DNA from: Combretum micranthum
Taxonomy: Eukaryota > Streptophyta > Magnoliopsida > Myrtales > Combretaceae
NCBI GenBank assembly: GCA_024138025.1
Contig: JAMXBD010002253.1
Span: 124,001-188,000, forward strand
Direction: 5' to 3'
DNA: 64,000 nucleotides
Part shown: positions 56,155 through 64,000 of the stretch, piece after piece
How the letters are laid out: each line of letters starts with the position of its first letter
Position numbering within the stretch: the first letter of the stretch is position 1
Translations under genes and position numbers: made by a program
The notes under the pieces: generated by a model
Told to the model about the DNA's origin: nothing
Databases searched by the model: none
What the model saw: only the letters and a program-made list of their open reading frames with translations

Positions 56155-59100
56155 TGTAAACCCCTAAATTTTCGGAATCGGTTTAGCATAAAACCCTAAA
56201 CCGGAAGTCAAACGGAACCCTAAAGGTCAACAAAACCCTAGTTTACCGTATCAAACTAAATCCGCATTGCCGTTTTCTTTGGCCCTAGAAAACGAAGTTG
56301 GATAATTAGCTAATAGTCGTAATAACCATAGGTTTTATAAAAGTTCAGTTTCGCGAAATTCGGGTGTCCTTCGAACCCGATCGGACACAGTTCTCGAAAA
56401 ACGTGTCCGGAAGCCCGGAATAGTAAAAATATTCCGAATACACCGTTAGACTCGTAAAAATATAAGTTTTCCAAAAATATCAGTTTCGTAATTTTTCGGT
56501 AAGTAAAAATAACAGATATAGCTATTATACGCGTTTTTCTTACTACCGGTACTTTAATTGTCATATCTACTTTACATTACACTATTCATTACTATTCTAC
56601 ACTATTCTTTTATCTCTACTTTTTCTTACACCTATTCTTACACTCTACATAACCTATAATCTTAACTTTTTACCTTTCCCATAACTTTATATCACATCTA
56701 CCTTACATATTACATCTTTTATTTCTTCAAAAAGTCAAAAATAAATCACTCCCTCTCTTTCTACATGGCGGCCCTCCTCTCTCTTCCCTCAATTTGTTTT
56801 AATTTTCTTTATTTTAATCACACAAAAATCCTCACATTTTCCTATAAATACCCCCTTCTCTTTCACTTCTTTCACACCACTTCTACACTAAAATTACTCT
56901 CTCAAAATCTCTCAAGAATTTCTTCAAGAAGTTCTTTCAGAGTCTCTTTAGCTCATCTTTAGGTAAAAATTCTTCAAGAAGTTTCCATGTTCATCTACTT
57001 AGTATGAACTTAATGTGTGTTTTCTAAAACCATGAAGGTTAAGAAAGCAACAATAGGTTCATACTTTGTTTTTGTTCATAATCATAATTCCTTTATGTTC
57101 ATGTTTCTTTTATATTCATTTATGTTTCTCTTATGTTCATTTATGTTCTTTTATGTTCATAACTATCTACTATATCTATATAGCTATATATACTATTTAG
57201 AGCATATAAGCTCATAATCTTGCAATTTATTTACCTTTCATGCAATTTATTTACTTCAATGCATTTTATTTATTCCAAGTTGTTTTTAAGACTAGTCTCT
57301 AGTCTTAGACTTGTCCTCATCAAGTCAAAACAAGATTTTCTTTCTTTCATTTTATTTTATTATGGGACTAGTTTACTTCTTAGTCCGGGAGCCTTGAAAA
57401 AGCTAAGACTCCAATACTTGACTTTATTATTATGCTTTATGTTATTTTGGTTATTATTATTCTCATAATCATGTTCATTTAGATTGTTGTCCATAATTTT
57501 ATTTAAACAAAAAGAAGAATTTTGTCACTTAGAAATAAGTTTATGTAAAGTATAAAATCTAAAGCACAAAATAAACTCATTCCTTTTCATGTTACAAAAA
57601 GAACTCACTATAATTTTATAAACTACTTTTACTTTAAAAGCCACTTAGATCCTTATTATCCCACCTTGTTTTTCAAAGAAAATATTTTTGACAAAAATGG
57701 TTCTTTTCATAAGAAAGAAAATAAGATGGATGACTAAGGAAATTTTTAAGTAAAGACCTTTGCAAACAAATAGGCAAAGAAAAATTTATGGTTTGAAAAT
57801 AATAAAGTTATTTCTTTTCAAGTTACAAGAAGAAGTTAATAAGATTATAGAAATTAGTTTTTCTACAAAAAGTCCTTAATTGTTCCACATTGTTTTTATG
57901 AAGAAAACAAATTTTCATGCATGATGATTATTTTGAAAAATATGAGATATAAAAAGAATGAGAAATTCAAGTAAGGATTTTTGCAAAACAAGTAAACAAA
58001 GGAATTTACACAAGAAAAATGAAGAATAGCATATTTCCTAGAAAACTTCAAATATAGTATTAATGTAACTTAGAAAGTAGAAAATTTTATTTTCAAAGGT
58101 CACTTAGAAAAAGATAAATAAAACCAACATAAAACGTTTTTAGAAAATAAAGAAAACAAGGTATTCATTTCAAAGAAATTTAAAAAACAATTTCCGAAAA
58201 GCTTCAACCCGACATTGTTTTACCTAAGAAATAAATTGGACAAAGACACTTGAGCATGCTTAAATATGAGTTATATAGTTATAAAAAGAGAATTTTTCAA
58301 CTATATAGATAACTAAGTATTTATCAAACAAATTTTGATTTCTTGAACCAAAGTTGTTTTTACTTGGAAATCCGTGGTGAATTTTGTCACTTTTTCAGAG
58401 CCTATATGGCCTTGTTTGTTGGAATATTTTGGAAATGGGTAGATCTTTTCGAGTAGTAGAAATCGGTATATTATATGCGCGATTCCGAGTTAAAATGACC
58501 AAGTTATGGCCATTTTAAGTTGGAACATTTTCATACGAACTTTAACGTTCTTTGACATTGTTTTGTCAAAATTCAAGAAAATCATCAAGAAAAACTCATT
58601 GTGGGTATTTTCTTTGCTAGGTGACCCCGAGGAAGGATTCCTTTAAGAACTATTACGATTAAGTGGAGTGTGTGAACGACTCATCCGCTTAGGGAATAGA
58701 CGACAATGGCATCGTGAGTTTATTTCCATTAAATGCTACACTTGTTGTGCTTGTAATTAGTTGCACTAGAGTTAGGAAAAGATAAACCGATATGCATGTA
58801 AAATAATTCCTTGAAAGAATCCTAAGAATAGAAGCCAGAATTGTTCTAAGTGATTGTTTTAGTTTAATATTGATTTGTGTGAAATTCCTTGATCGCCATA
58901 AAGTTGAAAATAATTATGTTATGACTTTATAAATTAATGAACTCATGCATACACGAAGTGAGTCACATTGCATGGTTGGGTTATTATCCTTGGGTGAGAA
59001 GGATAGTAAGCTCATGTCGAAAGCAACACTTGGGGAGATCCGAAAGCGATTGCTTGGCGGCTTAAGGGAAATGCTTGGCGGTTGATCCGAAAGCAAGGTC

Positions 59101-59783
59101 AAATCAAGTAGATTCAGAATATTGGCGATGAGTGCTCACAAGTTTAAAACTTTTTAATGAATGCTTGGCGATGAGTGCTCGCAAGCTTAAAGTTTCTTTT
59201 ATTAAAACTACTTGTTTCGAGGATAAGTATCACCAAACCCGAATGAAGGGCGTAAATCCATTCAACTTATAGTTCCGAAAAACTATATGCTTGTTTGCCC
59301 ACGTGCTTGTGCATTACATTTGTTTGACTAATCAACTTGTTTGAATCTTGTTACAAGAAGTTATTTATGGAAATAGTTCTCACTAAGCCTATTAGCTTAT
59401 ACCCCGATAGATATCTTTTGCAGTTCCTTACTTATGGTTAAGCCACGTGGACCATGCGGGCAGGTAATCTCTCTTGAACATTAGAAACTTAGGTAAAGTT
59501 AGCATAGTATTAGCATGCAAATATTTATATATAGATTAGTAATTTAGGGAATTGTCCCTAAGTTTGTAAGGTCTTTGCCATGAAACAAATATTATGTGAA
59601 TCATCTTTTTAATATGTTTTTATATCTCCTTAAGCTTCATAATTCCATGTATGGTCCTCTAAAATTGTGAAAGTAAGCCTTACACTTAATAGAAAAGCTT
59701 TTGGAAATGACTAAGGTGTTCATACTTAGGCTTTAATATTGAGTGTGGCGGACTGTCACGTTTTAGGGTACATTGGGGCGTGA
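56155..59783 (+). mobile_element. B 3' LTR
   Basis: About 3.63 kb, matching the 5' LTR except for the 47830-48865 insertion and many 1-6 bp deletions in this copy (for example GAGTAGATAGAAATC in the 5' copy is GAGTAGTAGAAATC here). TATA at 56842-56852. The terminal CA is missing. Short open frames inside are not genes. Confidence 0.88.
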
Positions 59784-60366
59784 AACCTATGTAATTTCTT
59801 GACATTGAGAATTCCGAAGATCAAAAACCTATAAGAACTTGACGTAAAACTTGGAATCGCAAGGAACCTAAAACCTTCGTAAGAAATTTACAATAAAGGA
59901 ATGAGATCTTTTGATTTCACATCCATCAAGATAATCAGAATCATGAAGAGCATAAGTGGTGGCTCGATTAATTTGAAAAATATGAATCTCAAAGTACAAT
60001 ATTGTATAAGTTACATAAGAATAGGGAAAGCGAATCACAACCTTCATGGGTCAGAGTAGTCGTGTTAGCGTAAGGTCGTGTTGTCATGAGTCGTCCAAAG
60101 TGGTCAAGTCAAGTCGTTATGTCAGGAGTCAAGTCCGTGTTGTTTTCAAAGAGTCGTGTGAGTGAAGGTTGGAATCGCTAAGTCAATTCTTATTAAATTG
60201 TATGTGCTACAATTCGGAGAATATCCATCATACAAAATCTAGATATGGCGCGAACCAAAGCATAAACCGGTGCTAGAAACATAACTCGAAATTTACGATT
60301 CTTCCTCCATAAACGATACATACGTAACAAGTTTTGCAGATAAAACTTTCTCTAAGGTGGGGAGGA
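59784..60366 (+). other. A internal 3' end and polypurine tract
   Basis: No protein motif recognised. Near 60055-60170 the words GTCGTGT, GAGTCGT and GTCAAGTC recur. It ends with CTAAGGTGGGGAGGA (60352-60366), the polypurine tract of A, directly before TGTAAGCCC. Confidence 0.65.
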
Positions 60367-63300
60367 TGTAAGCCCTGGGAAATTTCAGTAGATAATTCTA
60401 AAGATGAACTTGGGAAATAGAACCCTGAAAGTCACTCCGAATTAAAACCGAACTTCGACATGTCCCAAATTTCGAACGAATCTGGAAATTTCTGAATCGT
60501 GAGAAAATAAGGAGCCTCAGAAATAAAATAGCAACCTAATATACTTCAATTCTAAAATCTCTACGTACGACAAACTTTATATTTAACTCCAACTTATACA
60601 TTCGGATATAATAGAGCCCTAAAACAAATCGTTAAGAAGTGAATAGTAATTAACCTTCGGGAATAAAACTCAATCCAAAAGAATTTCGGGAACGTTGTGA
60701 GATATTAAATACACATGAAAACTGATCTTAAAATAAATCTCACCAATCAGATAAGTCATATAAGTATAAAATATCAGTTTCCAAATTGGCAAAGGTGTAG
60801 ACCGGAGAGTCAATCGGGAAACCTAAGTCCCTGTAACTCCCAAGAAACTCCATGGTCTGGATCCGGCAATTCCGTGTTCCTAAACCAAGGAGTCGGAATA
60901 AGAGGAAAAGGTGTAATTGGTTCGTGTTGAGCCTAGGATGCTATAAAGGATGAGATCAACGAGCTTTCGGCCTATTCCAATGCGGCCAGGTACCGACTTC
61001 GAAAAGCGCGCCCGGAGATCCGCAATATTAAAAACATGTTATTAATGCCGTTAGACTCATGTTTTATAATGATCTTTAAAATATTAGTTTTATAAGTTTC
61101 AATAGCTAGAATTTCATGATTTTTGCAAAATTATCTGTATTACTGTACTACCGGTAATTAGGGGGTCTTTAAGTACGATCCACCACTATTCATTACATAA
61201 TTTTATTTTTATTTTTATTTTTGTTCTTGTAATATATACCCTAGCTTCGTAGTAATCGAATAAACTTCGAAAACCGGAAAACGAAACCCTATATCAATCT
61301 AGTTCAAGCTTAGTGAGGGAGTTTAGAAACCCTAGATCCGACTTTCTTTCGATTTCATAACAAAAAAAATTTTATAAAATAAATGAATATGAATTATCAT
61401 TCTAAAGTATATTTTAGACCTTTGAAAGTTTTAAATTCGGGAATTTTTCAATTCCGAGCCTTCCCGAGCTCAATTACGGAAAAGCGTGCCCCGGGACCAC
61501 GAACTCAGAAAAATGTTCCAGAATATTCATTAGAACCGTAATTTTATAAGGATTCCAAAAATATCAATTTTATAATTTTCCAGGCTATAAAAATTACAAT
61601 TATAGCCTTTTTCTCGTGTTTTCGTTACAACCGGTAAAGCAGATGTCTTGTCTACTATTCACAAGTACAACCTACACTACACACTATCCATACCCTATTC
61701 TTACATCCTTACAACTACTCATTACGTTTTCTTTTCCAAGAAAAATTTGTTTCCAAATTAATTATTAAAAATATTATTTTATTACTTAAATTACAAATTT
61801 TATCAAAAATTCAATTTTCTCTCCCTCCCCTATACTTGGCCGGCGCATTCCCTCCCCATTTCCCTCCAATTTGTTTTATTTTACTCATTTTATTACAATC
61901 AAACCCTAATGCACATGATATATAAACTCATCTTCTATTCTCTCTCTTCATTTTCACTCTTCTAAATTTTTGCAAAGATTGAAAACCCTCTCCTCCTCCT
62001 CCTATTGTTGCCGTGACACAACACACATGCACACACCTCCACAAGTTTGTTTCATCTTCTTTTCTTCTTCAAATCATACATTAGATGATGATTCCAAGCT
62101 TTGTTAGTCCTAAACCTTGTAGTGGCAAGACCATTCTTGTGTGTTTTTCACATTTAATCCCAATTAGCATATGCTAGGGACATGAAAACACTTGTACAAG
62201 AATATCAAGCCATCACAAGAAGTGGATCTAGAGTTTAAGGAGTTTTGTTGAGATATCATCTTGTTCATGCATGTCAAGTAGGAATCTTGCATAGATCTTT
62301 ATGTTCATGCATGAAACTCATGATTCATGCATTATATTTAGTAGATCTAGTGTTTAGACATTCACATCTTCATCTACATTTATCTTCATGTGGTTGTTTT
62401 GATTTTCATGCATTGATGATCATGAAAATGTAGCTTTGCCTATGTATAGATATGTTAGATGGTAGATCTTCATGTATGGAAGACAAGGAACTTGAGAAAG
62501 AAAATATTTTGTTGGAAAAGCTTAGTTGAAAATTCTGATGATTTTGAAACCTATGTTGAAAACCACCAAAACCACTTTAAAACTCATATTTTTCATAAAA
62601 AATGGAAGGTATATGTGATAGATGCCCTTTGGGAATGATTTTCATAAGTTTAGATGAGTTTAGGCATGAGAAAAATGTAAGACAAGTAGTGGAGTTAGGA
62701 TGAAAAATATTGAGATAGTAAATTATAGTCAAATTCGTATTTTTGGATGATGCCCACATAAACACTTAGTATCCAAGCTTAGATGGCATGTTCTATGAGT
62801 CAAATGGAGTCCTTAGGTAATGGACATATTGAAGCTTCAATTTTTGATGCCTTAAACAGATTCTCATAAAGAAAATGCAAGAAAGTGAAATTTACAAAAT
62901 TCGGATTTTTGTAAGTAGCTTGTTCAAAAACATAGTTACCAATGAAAAATGTGGATTTTTATGCATAAATGAAGGTCATAATAAGTATAGATTGGGAACT
63001 TATTTTGAGTTAGATAACAAGCAAATTTCAGAAGAAAATTATGAAAACCCTAGGGAATGTGAGGTTGGAAATAATAGCTTTTATAAGTAGTCATTAAGGA
63101 ATTCTTAATAATTAGGAGTCCATGGGAGTTCATCATAAAGAATCATCAAACCATGCATATATTGAGTTCATTACATGATAGTCATATAGGAACTCATTCA
63201 TATACCATTTATACATGAATCATCAACTAGGAACATTTTTACCAATGCAAAACATTTTTTTTTCGGAATCGGAGATTTTACGGAACAGATCTGATCCACT

Positions 63301-64000
63301 GTTCCATGACCTTAATTTTTCAAAACTTGAAAATAATAAAGGAATAGATAGATCTTTCGAAGTAGATAGAGATCGATATAAAATTTGCAAAATTCCGAGT
63401 TAAAATGACCAAGTTATGGCCGTTTTAAGTTGGAACATCGCAAATAGCGACAATTCCGACTTTGTGTAGTTTAGATACCTAGCTTGATTAGTTTAGTGAT
63501 GAGATTCTTATTAGGCTATTCTTATTGGTAGGTGATCCCGAGCTCGACGATACCGTATCACCCGACCATCGTTATTAAGAGACCGGCGTACCATGGTCGA
63601 GTGAGTATCTCTTCCGATTTCAATTATTGCTTGTGATTGTAATGATGGCCGCACTAGTTGCTAGGTAAAGATAAAAAGAATGATTATGTATGATGGGGTT
63701 AGTGGGGAATTATGATTGTCTGTTGTTGATATGCGAAATTGAACTTAAGGTATATCGGAACCGGGTGATAAGTTATTGGTTGTGTAGAGATGAGTAGAAT
63801 TGATTGTCTGCAGGCATTGCTTGGCCACCTAAAGAATTGGATTAATCTATCATTGGGCCTCAATTATAATTAATCTCATTCATATCACGATGGGGATGGA
63901 GCATTAGCATTTGTTGGTTTTTCATGATCCATAAAACGAATATATGTTGGTTAATCGTGATGCATAAAACGAATATTTGTTGGTTAATCATGATCATAAA
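60367..64000 (+). mobile_element. A 3' LTR, truncated by window edge
   Basis: 3634 bp matching 33804 to about 37470 of the 5' LTR. The TATA-like ATATATAAAC is at about 61919, the conserved block at 63395-63434 and the 33-bp tandem repeats from 63913. From about 62200 onward this copy has many single-base deletions in short runs relative to the 5' LTR. Confidence 0.9.

Larger units (their letters stand above)
46613..59783 (+). mobile_element. B: gag-bearing, largely pol-less LTR retrotransposon
   Basis: 5' LTR 46613-51334 (with a later 1036-bp insertion), internal 51335-56154, 3' LTR 56155-59783. The internal part is only 4.8 kb. It has an initiator-Met primer site, ORF0, a nearly intact gag, about 2 kb of decayed sequence with an integrase-tail relic, and a polypurine tract. 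The 5' flank ends CTTCA. The 3' LTR stops at GGGGCGTGA instead of GTGACA and is followed by AACCTATG. A 6-bp loss (CACTTC) at this junction would explain both the missing CA and the missing CTTCA duplication. B inserted into A. Confidence 0.85.
33804..64000 (+). mobile_element. A: chromovirus-like LTR retrotransposon, interrupted, right end outside window
   Basis: 5' LTR 33804-38177 and a partial 3' LTR from 60367. Internal parts are 38178-41475, 46355-46612 and 59784-60366, separated by the solo LTR 41476-46354 and element B. It has an initiator-Met primer site, ORF0, a reverse transcriptase/RNase H relic, a displaced Gag zinc-knuckle region and a polypurine tract. The first 210 bp of the two LTRs differ at about six sites, mostly transitions, so A is younger than E or D. 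It inserted in the protease of C. The 5 bases before A are GAAAG; the matching duplication is outside the window. Confidence 0.85.

Noticed and set aside
56765..57468. Several short hydrophobic frames in the B 3' LTR
   Set aside because: They lie in the CT/T-rich leader and R region. The 5' LTR copies are interrupted or shifted.

Overview
The window reads as AT-rich nuclear DNA of a flowering plant, most likely a eudicot. I see no host gene, rRNA or tRNA gene. Everything I can recognise is a stack of nested Ty3/Gypsy-type LTR retrotransposons, their solo LTRs and one compound MITE-like insertion. Two lineages occur. The first is Athila-like: its primer site resembles the tRNA-Asp type (TGGCGCCGTTGCC), its pol is Athila-type, and one copy has an env-like third ORF. 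The second is chromovirus-like, probably the Del/Tekay branch: it has an initiator-Met primer site (TGGTATCAGAGC), very long LTRs of 3.6-4.9 kb, a retrotransposon Gag with three zinc knuckles, and a relic of the integrase/chromodomain tail.

Layout. Element C (chromovirus-like, +) is the oldest host. Its visible internal parts are 27518-28116 and 32630-33803. C is split by three insertions: Athila element E (+, 3202-27517), a minus-strand solo LTR (28117-32629, target duplication AGGGA), and element A (+, 33804 to beyond 64000). E is itself split by F, a minus-strand LTR ending at 3201, and by D, a complete minus-strand Athila element (5524-16202, target duplication GACCA). A is split by a plus-strand solo LTR (41476-46354, duplication GTCCT) and by element B (46613-59783). 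The 5' LTR of B was then hit by a 1036-bp inverted-repeat insertion (47830-48865, duplication TTAGT), absent from B's 3' LTR.

Coding content. All gag/pol genes are broken by stops, frameshifts or deletions. D keeps recognisable gag, protease, reverse transcriptase with an intact FMDD motif, RNase H and integrase. E keeps the same order but has lost the reverse-transcriptase catalytic motif, and retains a downstream env-like ORF that D has lost. A and B each carry an unusual ORF upstream of gag ('ORF0'). B has a nearly intact gag but little recognisable pol. A has reverse transcriptase and RNase H placed upstream of the Gag zinc knuckles, which is the wrong order.

Most notable signals. (1) Hairpins at a fixed position in the long chromoviral LTRs, whose arms change between families while pairing is largely kept. 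(2) A conserved block shared by every long LTR. (3) ORF0. (4) A promoter-like segment inside E upstream of the env-like ORF. (5) The compound MITE-like insertion, which carries about 430 bp of retrotransposon LTR.
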